Assembly (NCBI GenBank): GCA_045802605.1
Contig: JBJMQS010000070.1
Span: 124,001 to 188,000 of the forward strand
Length of the DNA stretch: 64,000 nt
From: JBJMQS01 sp045802605
GTDB taxonomy: Bacteria; Planctomycetota; Planctomycetia; Gemmatales; Gemmataceae
Reading direction: 5' to 3'
This document shows positions 55,303 to 64,000 of this stretch, piece after piece. Within the stretch, counting starts at the first letter, position 1, and each line of letters opens with the position of its first letter. The notes under the pieces are model-generated. The model was not told the DNA's origin. It saw nothing but the letters and a program-made list of their open reading frames with translations, and searched no databases. A program made the position numbers and the translations under genes.

Positions 55303-56464
55303 ATGACCGAATTGCAGGCATTTTCTGAGGACTTCAAGGCGCTGGTCGCACATGCGGCGCGGGCCGGCGGCTTTGCGAATCCGGTGGCCGTCGATTTCGA
55401 CGACTTCTCGGGGCCTGTGATGCGGCATGCCCGTAAAGGGCCGGTTGTCGCCGCTGACGGTGTCATGATTCGGGAGTGGGGCACCGGCACGCGAAAGGAA
55501 TCGCCCAACGTTCGGCTCGGATTACGCGTCTATCACATCAGGTTGCTCAGGTTCGTTCTCGTCAGGTTCAACTTTTCCGATCGACACAGTTATCCCGGTC
55601 ATCAATTCGCCGTCATCGATCGAAAAGACTATTTGCGGTTTTATCGGGTCGCTCGCCAAATCCAGGTTCAGGAAACTGAGCGCGTCGCGCCGCCGGTTCT
55701 TGCGCCGGAGCAAATGCGAGTATTGCGCGAGAACACGATCGGATTTCTGGAGCGAGACAACTTGCGCCGGATTCGGGACTGGGGCGGCCGGCCACGCCGC
55801 GGGATGCTGCTCACCGGCCCGCTCGGCAACGGCAAGACATCGGCCTGCCGCTGGCTGCAAAGCGAGTGCTTGCGCCGGGGTTGGGAATTTCAGATCGTCA
55901 GCGCGGATGACTACGCCTCAGCACGCCGCAGCACCTGTGCGGCCACCAGTGTGCGAGCGCTGTTCGAACTGGACCACCGCGGCATTGTCGTATTCGATGA
56001 TTTTGACATGGCCCTGCGGGGCACGAGACGATGCGCCCGATTCGGACCATCAATCGGTGTTCCTCAACGCACTCGATGGAGTGCGCAGTGTTGAAGGCGT
56101 CGTCCATTTGTTCACCACTAACTGCAATCTGGCCCGCATCGACGTTGCGTTTCGCCGGCCTGGCCGCATTGATGTCGTCTTGGCGTTGGGCAAGCCCAAC
56201 GCGGCATTGCGCCGCGAACTGATCCAGCGCTGGCACGCTGACGTGAGGGCCGGTATCGACGTTGACCATGCGGTGAAGACGACGGACGGGCTGAGCTTCG
56301 CCGACCTCGATGAATTGCGGAACTTATTGATTCTGGGTTACATCGAAACCAAGACGTGGGATTGGGACGAAGCCCAGGCGCAGTTTGAAATGAATCGCAA
56401 GGAATTGGTCGCTAAGCGCGGATTTGGTTTCTGCCCGGCGCCGGCGAAAGAGATGGTGTTGTAA
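55303..56464 (+). pseudogene. AAA-family ATPase gene with a +1 frameshift
   Basis: A single AAA ATPase is encoded in two frames. The first frame carries an N-terminal domain of about 150 residues, Walker A GPLGNGKTSA and Walker B GIVVFDDFDMAL. It leaves register at the GGGG run at 56018-56021 and stops at 56094. The second frame continues with sensor-1 VVHLFTTNCN, the Arg-finger region AFRRPGRID and a C-terminal helical domain. Deleting one G in that run gives one uninterrupted protein of about 386 residues ending at 56464. The start (MTELQAFSEDF, 55303) is within a longer frame from 55171. An assembly error, a recent inactivation or programmed frameshifting are all possible. Confidence 0.85.
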
Positions 56465-56486
56465 GCGTGTTTTGAAATGTGATTTT

Positions 56487-56876
56487 GTAGCCGCGGGCTT
56501 CAGCCCGCGCGTCCCGGCAATCGCTCCGTTCCGATGCAAGCGGACGTTTCGTTTGCATTCGCCCCGGAGGGGCGCAGGGTTGTAGCCACGGGTGGAGCGA
56601 GCCGAGTCTTCGAGGCGAGCGCAACCTGTGGAATCAGAACCCATTTATCTTTCCGCCTCGGAGGGGCGGAGGAGTGCAGACAGATTCCTCCGCCCCTGCC
56701 GGGGCGGGAAGACAAATATCCGTCTGACCACGGGTTGCGCTTGCCCGCCTAACGGCGGACGCGCTCCACCCGTGGCTACATTCCTGCGCCCCTCCGGGGC
56801 GAAATGCAAACGAGGAGATGCTATCGCTTGAGGCCTTTGCGATTGCCAGCACGCGCGGGCTGAAGCCCGCGGCTAC
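56487..56876. repeat. 390-bp nested inverted-repeat element in a convergent intergenic region
   Basis: The terminal arms of 25 bp, 56487-56511 and 56852-56876, are perfect reverse complements and begin GTAGCCGCGGGCTTCAGCCC; each is also nearly palindromic. Inside, three more pairs occur in mirrored order: a GGAGGGGC-type module (56550-56578 with 56783-56812), a module opening TGTAGCCACGGGTGGAGCG (56581-56631 with 56728-56780), and a central pair of GGGGCGGAGGA-type hairpins (56641-56673 with 56687-56719). The 439 nt between the two stop codons (AAA ATPase 56464 and WD40 protein 56903) contain little else. No gene was seen in this stretch. Confidence 0.9.
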
Positions 56877-56902
56877 GAAGTCGAAATGCAAAAGAAAATC
56901 GC

Positions 56903-59900
56903 TTAGCGCGAGAAGGCCACGGCGTGGCATTTGCCGCCGGGCACGGTGAATTGCTTTAACTCTTCGCCCGTCTGGCCGTCCCAGAGGCGGACGGTGCCGT
57001 CCCAACTTCCCGAGGCGATTAAAAGTCCATCCGGCGAAAACGCGATGGAGCGCACGCTCTCGGCATGGCCGCGCAACGTGTGCATTTCGCGCCCGGTGGT
57101 CGTTTCCCAGAGCTTGATCGTGGTGTCCCAACTACCGGTTGCTACAAGCCGGCCATTGGGATGAAACGCGACGGCGCTGACGGCGAACTTGTGGCCGGTC
57201 AAAGTGCGAATGCATTGGTTCCGAGACGTATCCCAGATGCGGGCTGACTTGTCCCAGCCGCCGGTCGCCAGGAATTGCCCGTCATGCGAATAGGCCACTG
57301 TGGTGACCATTTTCTCGTGACCCTGCAGCGATGCTTGGAATCTGCTCTTGGCCACATCCCACAGCATCACCGCCTTGTCCCAGCCAGCACTCGCCAGCGT
57401 TTGGCCATTCGGATGAAATGCCAGCGACGTCACGGCTCCCTTGTGGCCGCGCAAAATGCCGCGCTCCGCGCCGGTAGCGACGTCCCACAGCTTGATTGCG
57501 GTATCCCAAGCACCACTCGCTAGCACGTGGCCATCGGGTGAGAACGCCACCGCTGCGACTTCGCCGGCGTGACCATTGAGCGTGTCGAGCTCGCTGCGAT
57601 CGGTGAGGTTCCAAAGTTTGACAGTGTTGTCCGAGCTCGCGGAGGCCATCCGGTTGCCGGTCGGCGCGAAAGCGATGGCGTTGACATCCAGTGTGTGGCC
57701 ATCGAGCGTGTGGTTGGCCTCGACACCGGTGATCGCTTCGGAACTCGACAAATCCCACAAGCGCGTTCGGCCATCGGAACCGCCGGCGGCGAGATAGCAG
57801 CTCTTGATTGTCAGGGCAGTTTCGGGCAATGGCTCCGCGCCTGACTTCGGCTCATCTTCCGGGGCGTAACCGAGTGTGCCACGCAAAACGCCGCTTTCGA
57901 CGTAACAGACGCGCACGACTTGATCCAAGCTTGCCGACAGGATGGTATGCCCGTCGGGTGAGAATGCCACGCCGGTCACCTCTGCTGCGTGCCCGGCCAG
58001 TGTGTGCATGAGTTGCCCGGTGATGCAGTCCCAAATCTGGACAGTGAAATCCTCGCTGGCCGTCGCCAAGAGATGGCCATCGGGCGAAAACGCAATGGCG
58101 GTTATGCGCTTGCCATGCGCCTGCAACGCATTCCATTCCGAGCGGCTGTTGACGTCCCAGAATTTCACTTCGCCGTCGCTGCCGCCGCTGGCGAGGGTTC
58201 GCCCATCGGGTGCGAAAGCGATGGCCGTGACCTCATGACGATGGCTGCTCAGCGTCGCGATTTCGTGAGCGTCATTGATTGACCATAGCTTCACGGTTCC
58301 GTCGTCGCTGCCGGTCGCCAGTTGATGGCCCTCGGGCGAGAAAGCCAGGGCATTCACGGGACGAGTATGTCCCGTGAGTTCCGACAGGTCATCGGCCGCG
58401 GCAACGTCCCAAAGGCGCACGGATCCCTCGGCACCGGCGCGCGCGAGCAATCCGCCATCTGGGGAGAAGCTCAGTGTGTTGATGCCACCTGTTTGTTGAG
58501 GAAGGACGAGGCGTTCTTTGGCCGTGGAAACGTCCCAAAGGCGGACCGCGCCGTCCAATCCAGCCGACGCGAGCATCCGGCTACCCGGCGCGAAGGCCAC
58601 TCCTTTGACTTCGCCTTGATGGCCGGCGAGAATTCCGGCTTCGCGTCCCGTGTCAAGTTCCCACAGCAAGATCGTCCCGTCGGCCGCGCCGGCTGCAACT
58701 ACGGATCCACTCGGGGCGACGGCCAGCGACAAATATGATCCACCAGTGCGAATGATCGGCAAGCGAGTCGAAAGCGGAGCCGGTGAACTTGCACGATGGC
58801 GGGTGGTTACCGCACTGGATTTTTCCAGAATATCGCTCGACGACTCCAGGATAGAGTCCTCGCCATCAGGCGGCGTTTCGGTGATCGCTTGGCTGGCGGT
58901 GGCGGTCGCCGAGGCGTCTAGTGAAATTGTCTCTTCGGAATATGGTCGCAACAGAGTTGGTGCCGCGTCGGCTTCCGCATCCGCGCCCGCTTGCTGTTGC
59001 ACCGGTAATGTCGCGATTAGTTCGCCGGTCTTGGCGTCCCAAAGCCGCGCGGTGCGATCAAGGCTCACGCTCGCGAGCCAAGCCCCGTCGGCTGCGAAGG
59101 CAACGCTGGTGACAACACCCGAATGACCGCGCAGTAGCGCCAACTGCTGACCGGAAGCGGCGTCCCAAAGCCGGATGGTCCGATCCCAGCCCGCTGTTGC
59201 GAGCACGCGCCCATCGGGGGCAAACGCGACGGCGGTCACGTCGCCCGTGTGACCGCGCAACGTGAAAAGCGACTGACCGGTTCGAGTGTCCCAAATCACG
59301 GCGGTGTGATCTTGGCTGCCGGTGGCGATTCGATGACCCACCGGCGAATAGGCCACTGCGGTCAGGTCGCCAATATGACCTGCGAGAATCGATTGCTCGG
59401 CTCCCTTGGCAACGTCCCAAAGGCGCAGAGTCTTGTCCCAACTCGCGGTGGCAACCGTCTGACCATCTGGTGAAAGGGCCACGCCCGTCACCATCCGGGC
59501 ATGTCCCGTCAGACAATGCCGTTCTTGCCGCGTGGCCGTCTCCCACAGACGGACGGTTTTGTCCCAACTGGTGCTGGCGACCATTCGGCCATCGGCCGAG
59601 GCGGCAACACTTGTGATCACGCCAGTGTGTCCAGACAACGTGCCGACGAGCGCAAACTTGTTAGTCGCGTCCCACAGATGGATGGTTTTGTCCCAGCCGC
59701 CGGTCACAAGCAGGCGATCATCGCCGGAGATAGCGACGGAACTGATTACCCCCGCGTGACCATTGAGACAGGCGATTGGTTCCCCGCCGGGCAAATTCCA
59801 AACGCGGACCGTCTTATCCCAACTGGCCGTCACCAAACGGCGACCGAGGAATGCGACCGCGGTCAGGTCGCCAGTGTGCCCGGCTGTCGGTGAATGAATC

Positions 59901-60757
59901 ACCTCGTCGGTTTGCGAAAACTCGGCGACCGCAGGCTGCATCGGCGTCGCTGTCACTTCGCGCGACATCGTCGGCGGCGCCCAAATTCCGAGGTTGGAAA
60001 GGGCGTCGTAGTCGACGTGGAAATCGGATGACCGGGTATTTGGCACTCGGGGCGGCTGCGGTGGGGATGTCGGAGCAGGGGCTGGCTCATTCTGCGATTT
60101 GAAAAGGTTCAAACCGCTTAACAGATTTCGATAGGCTTGTGCTGCGGGCGAGTGGGGATTGATATCGACGAACGCTCGGCCATAGGAGAGCGCCTGGCTC
60201 ACGGCGGGATCGAATGGGATGAGGCCTGGGAGGATCTGCGGAAATCGGTGTTGCAGTTCGTTCGCGGTGAGATTGTCGGGTGCATCGGTCGCCGGCAGAG
60301 TCAAAAGAGCCCGGCGTGCAGGATTACGAAATCCGCCGATGGATTCTTCCATCGAGAGCAAGTGCATCGCATCATGCTGAAGACGCACGACCAATAGTTC
60401 CAAAGCACCGGGCAAGATCGCTGATCCATCGACGATCAGGAGATCAGCATCATTACGTAAGGCCGTCGATAATCGCGACACGGATTCAGCGTCGCTAGTG
60501 ACAACTCGCAAACCCGGTTGCACTTCCAAAAGCTGCGCGGAGGGTGCGACGGCGCGAAGATGATCGGGCAGGGGGACGGGCCGGTGGTTCAGAATGGCGG
60601 CGGTGCCGCGGCCACTCACATCGATGACGATGACGGACTTGCCCGACTGAGCGACCAGCGTCGCCAGGTTTGCCGCAACGGTGCTGGCCCCGGCGCCTGG
60701 CGCCAGACCCGTCACAAGCAATATCGGCACGTCACACTCCTTTGAACCACGGGGCAT
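56903..60757 (-). CDS. MinD/CpaE-like P-loop domain fused to three seven-bladed WD40 propellers
   Basis: A protein of about 1284 residues. Residues ~10-235 are a ParA/MinD/CpaE-like domain: LLVTGLAPGAGASTVAANLA in Walker A position, SVIVIDVSGRG, LLIVDGSAIL in Walker B position, and the IPFDPAVSQALSYGRAFVDI ending. The Walker A lacks both lysines of KGGxGKT, so ATPase activity is doubtful. After a Pro-rich linker come 21 WD40 repeats of ~42 residues (typical SWDKTVRLW). They fall into groups of seven: about 291-582, 670-962 and 985-1284, separated by a ~90-residue and a ~25-residue linker. The start at 60757 leaves 29 nt after the upstream stop; 60850 would overlap that gene. Function is unknown; a scaffold is likely. 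Confidence 0.87.
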   Translation of the reverse strand: MPRGSKECDVPILLVTGLAPGAGASTVAANLATLVAQSGKSVIVIDVSGRGTAAILNHRPVPLPDHLRAVAPSAQLLEVQPGLRVVTSDAESVSRLSTALRNDADLLIVDGSAILPGALELLVVRLQHDAMHLLSMEESIGGFRNPARRALLTLPATDAPDNLTANELQHRFPQILPGLIPFDPAVSQALSYGRAFVDINPHSPAAQAYRNLLSGLNLFKSQNEPAPAPTSPPQPPRVPNTRSSDFHVDYDALSNLGIWAPPTMSREVTATPMQPAVAEFSQTDEVIHSPTAGHTGDLTAVAFLGRRLVTASWDKTVRVWNLPGGEPIACLNGHAGVISSVAISGDDRLLVTGGWDKTIHLWDATNKFALVGTLSGHTGVITSVAASADGRMVASTSWDKTVRLWETATRQERHCLTGHARMVTGVALSPDGQTVATASWDKTLRLWDVAKGAEQSILAGHIGDLTAVAYSPVGHRIATGSQDHTAVIWDTRTGQSLFTLRGHTGDVTAVAFAPDGRVLATAGWDRTIRLWDAASGQQLALLRGHSGVVTSVAFAADGAWLASVSLDRTARLWDAKTGELIATLPVQQQAGADAEADAAPTLLRPYSEETISLDASATATASQAITETPPDGEDSILESSSDILEKSSAVTTRHRASSPAPLSTRLPIIRTGGSYLSLAVAPSGSVVAAGAADGTILLWELDTGREAGILAGHQGEVKGVAFAPGSRMLASAGLDGAVRLWDVSTAKERLVLPQQTGGINTLSFSPDGGLLARAGAEGSVRLWDVAAADDLSELTGHTRPVNALAFSPEGHQLATGSDDGTVKLWSINDAHEIATLSSHRHEVTAIAFAPDGRTLASGGSDGEVKFWDVNSRSEWNALQAHGKRITAIAFSPDGHLLATASEDFTVQIWDCITGQLMHTLAGHAAEVTGVAFSPDGHTILSASLDQVVRVCYVESGVLRGTLGYAPEDEPKSGAEPLPETALTIKSCYLAAGGSDGRTRLWDLSSSEAITGVEANHTLDGHTLDVNAIAFAPTGNRMASASSDNTVKLWNLTDRSELDTLNGHAGEVAAVAFSPDGHVLASGAWDTAIKLWDVATGAERGILRGHKGAVTSLAFHPNGQTLASAGWDKAVMLWDVAKSRFQASLQGHEKMVTTVAYSHDGQFLATGGWDKSARIWDTSRNQCIRTLTGHKFAVSAVAFHPNGRLVATGSWDTTIKLWETTTGREMHTLRGHAESVRSIAFSPDGLLIASGSWDGTVRLWDGQTGEELKQFTVPGGKCHAVAFSR

Positions 60758-60786
60758 CTTAAACCGTTCATGAGCGTCATGTTTGA

Positions 60787-62448
60787 CTAGAAGTGCAGTG
60801 CACCGCCGCACCACCTCGCTGGCGGACCGAATCCGCGATAGCCCCGACAAATCGTGACTTGCCAGTACGACAGGACATGGCCGTTTTCGGTGTAATCAAC
60901 CCACCAAGTGTCATCCACGGCGTCGAAGGCCTGTACGATCTCGGGCGCGAGGTCGCCAACGAAGATGAAGGTTCGGCCGCGAAAGGCGTCAGGGTCCCAC
61001 AAAACGTTCGGTCGCCACAGATCGTATTGCGACATGCGTTGGCCGATGGCCGGCCCGAGGCACTGCACATCGGGATGACCCTCGCAGTAAAACGCGATCT
61101 CGCCGGAGAGATTCCAAAACGAGGTGGCGATGATCGGATCATCGCCCAACATTTCGCAAAGCCGGCGCGTGGCGTCGATATTCCCGGCGAGAAAGCTCCA
61201 ACCGCGTAGCCGGGCGGTCGGATCGTAGCGGCGCATGGGCAGAGGGCTGTCCTCGGTTGGAGCGCCGCTGATCACAGCCAGAATGGGTTGGATCAATGTC
61301 GGATAGTGAATGGCCGCCGTTAGTGACATTCCCGCTACAGTCGTAAGTATCAGAAAAGCGCGATGGATGCGGCACCACGTCGGTGAGGCGCTCACAAACC
61401 GATTGGCTAACCAGTTGACCGCGAGAATAAGTCCCGAAATATACCCCGCGATCGGCCAATTCAGTTGGCCCGGCGTCTTCAAACTGATGATCACGAACAT
61501 GGCGAACACCGGTATCGATGTCCACCACAAGAACGCACGGCCGGCATCTTGCGAATGGCCGGGACGCTCGCGCCAAATGGCGGCGGCCCAGCACGCGAAC
61601 CAGAAGAAGAGTAACAAGCCGGCCTGCTCGACCACGAAGCGCAACGGGCCCAGCCAGCGAATGCCTTGAGCTTGCGCGCCCGCTTGCCAGCCGACGTGGC
61701 GGACCGTGACCCAGTCGTACTTGATGTTCCAAATGAGAATCGGCACGCAGCAGATTGCCGCGATTCCGCATGCGAGCCAGAATCCGCTACGCCGCAATTG
61801 GCTGCGATGCACCGGATGCACGAGCAAGAACATGCCCACACAGGGTAACAGCAATACCATCGTGTACTTGGCGAGGATGCCGATGCCAATCAGCACACCG
61901 GCCATCGCCCAGTTCCAGTTGCCTTGACGGAAGATTGCGGCGTGGGTGAAAACCAGGGCCCAAACCCAGGCGCAAGTGAATGGCGCATCGATCGTCATCA
62001 CGGTAGCACCTGCGGCCAACACTGGCAAGCTCACCGCGGTAGCCACCACAGCCAAGGCGCGCCAATCGCTTTTGAGAGTTCGCGCGGCCAAGACGTAGAG
62101 GCCGGCCAGAAGTCCCGCGCCACAAGCAACTGCCGGCAGACGCACGGCAATGAGTTCGGTGCCGCAAAGGCGGACGGAGAATGCGCCAAACAGTTCGCAA
62201 CTCAGACGGATGAGCCAAGCGACCAAGGGCCCCTTGCTGTAGTAGCTCCAATCGAGATGGCGCGACCAGTCCCAGTAGTGGGCTTCATCTGCGGCGAGGT
62301 CCAACGGGCAGTTGCGAATGAGATAAACCAGATGCCACACGGCTGCGAATAGGATCAATCCCGAGGCCGCGAGGCGCGGCGGGGCGATTACCGGCCAGGC
62401 ACGGTCGAGGTGAGATGTCGGTGCGACGCAGGGACTAGCCACAGGCAT
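60787..62448 (-). CDS. GT39/PMT_2-type membrane glycosyltransferase
   Basis: A 553-residue protein with about 10-12 membrane segments. It has the GT-C acidic motif near the first loop, LAADEAHYWDWSRHLDWSYY (about residues 52-71), then SKGPLVAWLIRL, typical of the dolichyl-phosphate-mannose/4-amino-4-deoxy-arabinose transferase (PMT_2/ArnT) group. The C-terminal ~130 residues are extracytoplasmic and less conserved. It should move a sugar from a polyprenyl-phosphate donor to lipid or protein at the outer face of the membrane. The acceptor is not evident. It precedes the WD40 gene by 30 nt. Confidence 0.9.
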   Translation of the reverse strand: MPVASPCVAPTSHLDRAWPVIAPPRLAASGLILFAAVWHLVYLIRNCPLDLAADEAHYWDWSRHLDWSYYSKGPLVAWLIRLSCELFGAFSVRLCGTELIAVRLPAVACGAGLLAGLYVLAARTLKSDWRALAVVATAVSLPVLAAGATVMTIDAPFTCAWVWALVFTHAAIFRQGNWNWAMAGVLIGIGILAKYTMVLLLPCVGMFLLVHPVHRSQLRRSGFWLACGIAAICCVPILIWNIKYDWVTVRHVGWQAGAQAQGIRWLGPLRFVVEQAGLLLFFWFACWAAAIWRERPGHSQDAGRAFLWWTSIPVFAMFVIISLKTPGQLNWPIAGYISGLILAVNWLANRFVSASPTWCRIHRAFLILTTVAGMSLTAAIHYPTLIQPILAVISGAPTEDSPLPMRRYDPTARLRGWSFLAGNIDATRRLCEMLGDDPIIATSFWNLSGEIAFYCEGHPDVQCLGPAIGQRMSQYDLWRPNVLWDPDAFRGRTFIFVGDLAPEIVQAFDAVDDTWWVDYTENGHVLSYWQVTICRGYRGFGPPARWCGGALHF

Positions 62449-62609
62449 GCAGGAGCCTTCCTTTGCTCCACAAAGGCCTTACGGACCGGCTTTTGCGAGT
62501 CGCCAGTATTTTCCATGCCGCAAAAACCGTCAATTGCAGTCAGGCGAAGTCGAAATTGCCCGGCGTTTCAACGATAATTGACTCCGAACCCTATTGGACA
62601 CACTAAACC

Positions 62610-62891
62610 ATGCGCTGTCACGGCGAATACAAGGTGCCCGGCGGAAAGCTGGTGGTCGCCGATTTTCGATTTGAAGCCGGCATACTCGTCGATGTGGAAA
62701 TCTCTGGGGACTTCTTCCTTTACCCCGACGAAGCCATTCACTGGATCAGCGCCGCATTGAGCGGAGCGCCGGCGGATTCCGATGCCGTCGAGCTTGCGCG
62801 GCGGATTCGCCTCGTGCTGGGCCCTGAGGTTGAGATGTTAGGTTTCGATGCAGATGCGGTGGCTGAGGCAGTCCGGCGAGGTCTCGCATGA
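62610..62891 (+). CDS. Lipoate-protein ligase C-terminal-domain subunit (LplB-like)
   Basis: A 93-residue protein matching the stand-alone lipoate ligase accessory domain: GEYKVPGGKLVVADF, then ISGDFFLYPDEAIHWISAAL, then a helical end. In archaeal-type bipartite ligases this small protein works with LplA to activate and transfer lipoate. It overlaps the next gene by 4 nt (ATGA), so the two halves are coupled. It is a new plus-strand unit, 161 nt from the divergent glycosyltransferase. Confidence 0.82.
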   Translation: MRCHGEYKVPGGKLVVADFRFEAGILVDVEISGDFFLYPDEAIHWISAALSGAPADSDAVELARRIRLVLGPEVEMLGFDADAVAEAVRRGLA

Positions 62892-63673
62892 GTGACCCCG
62901 TCATGGGCCGTTGGCACGCGGCTTCGTGGGAAATCCTGCCAGAGGGGCGAGAGCCACCGGTCATGCATGTCGCGCTCGACGAAGCGCTGCTGACTGCGGT
63001 AGCACGTGGCGAACGCGGACCGACGCTGCGATTCTGGGCGTGGTCCGCCCCCGCAGTTATCCTTGGCCGCTTTCAATCGTTTCGAAATGAAATTGATTCC
63101 GCTGGTGCCGCGGAACTGGGTCTGACAGTGGTGCGGCGTATCTCCGGCGGCGGGGCGATGCTTGTGCAACCGGGCATGACGATCACTTATTCGCTCTACG
63201 TGCCCGCCGCCATGCTCGAAGGAATGACCATTCGCGACTCGTACCAATTCTGCGATCAGTGGGTGGTCGATGCACTGCGGTCTCTCGGCGCGGATGTGTC
63301 CTACGTGCCGCTCAATGATATTGCATCGTCAGTCGGCAAAGTTGGCGGGGCGGCCCAAGCACGTCGGCCCGGCGTGGTGCTGCATCACACGACGATTGCG
63401 TATCAGATGAATAGCGGCGATTTGGTGCGGGCCTTGCGTATCGGGCGGGAAAAGATTTCGGACAAGGGCATTCCCAGTGCGAACAAGCGCGTTCATCCGC
63501 TCGGCGAGCAGGTGACGATGTCGCGCGACAACGTCGTGGCGTATCTGATTTCGGCGTTTCGCGAGCGGTTTGGCGGCGAGCCGGGCCGAATCACCGATGC
63601 CGAGCGTGTTCACGCCGCGGAACTGGTGGTAAAAAGATATGCAGCGCAGGAATGGACGCTGGAGTTGCCGTAG
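62888..63673 (+). CDS. lplA: Lipoate-protein ligase catalytic subunit
   Basis: A 261-residue lipoate-protein ligase A-type domain that attaches lipoate to E2/GcvH lysines via lipoyl-AMP. The family RRxSGGGA motif is present (VVRRISGGGAMLVQPG), and catalytic Lys151 follows in SVGKVGGAAQARRP, then VLHHTTIAY. It is shorter than E. coli LplA because the C-terminal domain is the separate upstream gene. It could also be an octanoyltransferase-like LipM-type enzyme; the presence of the LplB-like partner favours ligase. Confidence 0.86.
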   Translation: MSDPVMGRWHAASWEILPEGREPPVMHVALDEALLTAVARGERGPTLRFWAWSAPAVILGRFQSFRNEIDSAGAAELGLTVVRRISGGGAMLVQPGMTITYSLYVPAAMLEGMTIRDSYQFCDQWVVDALRSLGADVSYVPLNDIASSVGKVGGAAQARRPGVVLHHTTIAYQMNSGDLVRALRIGREKISDKGIPSANKRVHPLGEQVTMSRDNVVAYLISAFRERFGGEPGRITDAERVHAAELVVKRYAAQEWTLELP

Positions 63674-63675
63674 TG

Positions 63676-64000
63676 TTATTGCTTAACTTCGAGCTCGTTT
63701 CGCACCTCACGCACTCCGGGCGATAAGCGCACGAGATTCTCGACGTGCCGGCGTTCATCATCGTCGGCCACCTGACCCCGTAGCACCACGACACCTGAAT
63801 CAACATCAACTTTGACGTTGGCAGGTGCGCTCACGCTCGAGGATCGCGCAACGACTGATTGCAAACTGTCGCGCACTTGTGTCATGGGCTGGATGGTCAT
63901 GGGGAACCGCACGGTCGTCGTGTAGAGCATGCCGCTCTTGAGGCCGCTCGGTGCGGCGGGAGCAAATGTTTGGCTAATTCCGCCGCTGCCGGAAACGCCC
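63676..64000 (-). CDS. BON-domain protein, 5' end beyond the window
   Basis: Reading the minus strand, a BON domain is visible (VRDSLQSVVARSSSVSAPAN; KVDVDSGVVVLRGQVADDDE; VENLVRLSPGVREVRNELEV). BON domains bind phospholipid or membranes and are found in periplasmic proteins. The reading frame stays open through the last 70 nt to the window edge (Gly/Ser/Ala/Pro-rich sequence), so the true start is off the right side and the internal Met at 63930 need not be the start. Only the C-terminal portion is present. It converges with lplA, 2 nt between stop codons. Confidence 0.8.
   Translation of the reverse strand, partial: GVSGSGGISQTFAPAAPSGLKSGMLYTTTVRFPMTIQPMTQVRDSLQSVVARSSSVSAPANVKVDVDSGVVVLRGQVADDDERRHVENLVRLSPGVREVRNELEVKQ

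Noticed and set aside
56903..60757. 126-bp tandem periodicity read as a DNA repeat array
   Set aside because: The periodicity comes from coding WD40 repeats of about 42 residues; it is a protein feature, not a separate DNA repeat.

Overview
This window looks like chromosomal DNA of a planctomycete, most likely from the Gemmataceae or a close relative. That is inferred from hallmarks in the sequence: large secreted proteins with an N-terminal LEDRLNP-type motif and a C-terminal dockerin-like module, a DUF1559 prepilin-like protein, transmembrane Ser/Thr kinases with HRD/DFG motifs, a giant WD40 protein, an Uma2-family protein, and two DUF58/BatA/VWA clusters. Coding density is high, base composition is GC-rich, many genes overlap by 4 bp (ATGA/GTGA), and intergenic spaces are short. 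Much of the intergenic DNA consists of inverted-repeat elements. No rRNA, tRNA, CRISPR array or recognisable transposase was found.

Layout. 0-2.4 kb: iscR-iscS-iscU (minus strand). 2.4-3 kb: a RelE/ParE toxin-antitoxin pair. 3.1-5.5 kb: aldehyde dehydrogenase and GT2 glycosyltransferase (plus strand). 5.5-13.4 kb: a tightly coupled minus-strand operon (DUF4175-like coiled-coil membrane protein, secreted Pro/Gly-rich protein, prenyltransferase-repeat protein, class I aminotransferase, FkbM methyltransferase). 13.9-19.8 kb: DUF58 plus a 1636-residue fusion of a BatA-type and a VWA/GATase-type protein. 19.9-28.4 kb: metabolism (acyl-CoA dehydrogenase, TPR-DUF3299 protein, class IV aminotransferase, membrane pyrophosphatase, class I fumarase). 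28.4-38.4 kb: a Ser/Thr kinase and two giant secreted proteins, one a reprolysin-like metallopeptidase, sharing a C-terminal module. 38.7-41.1 kb: DUF1559 protein, small anchored protein, metF. 41.3-46.8 kb: a second DUF58-BatA-VWA cluster with the last two genes unfused. 46.9-53.9 kb: outer-membrane-like protein, TPR protein, kinase with TPRs, Uma2 protein, retropepsin-like protease. 54.0-56.5 kb: ispG and a frameshifted AAA ATPase. 56.9-62.4 kb: a MinD/CpaE-like domain fused to 21 WD40 repeats, and a GT39-type membrane glycosyltransferase. 62.6-64 kb: split lipoate-protein ligase (lplB-lplA) and a BON-domain protein that runs off the right edge.

How genes work together. The isc genes supply Fe-S clusters; fumarase and IspG in this window use them. 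The two Bat-like clusters and the DUF4175/prenyltransferase operon look like envelope-associated machinery of unknown function.

The most unusual items are: (i) a family-rich set of inverted-repeat elements, most of which abut a stop codon, including a 390-bp nested inverted repeat at 56487-56876; (ii) the MinD-like domain plus three seven-bladed WD40 propellers; (iii) two genes whose reading frames run through repeat elements (the IscR tail and the N-terminus of the Tat-type prenyltransferase-repeat protein); and (iv) the fused versus unfused BatA/VWA pairs.
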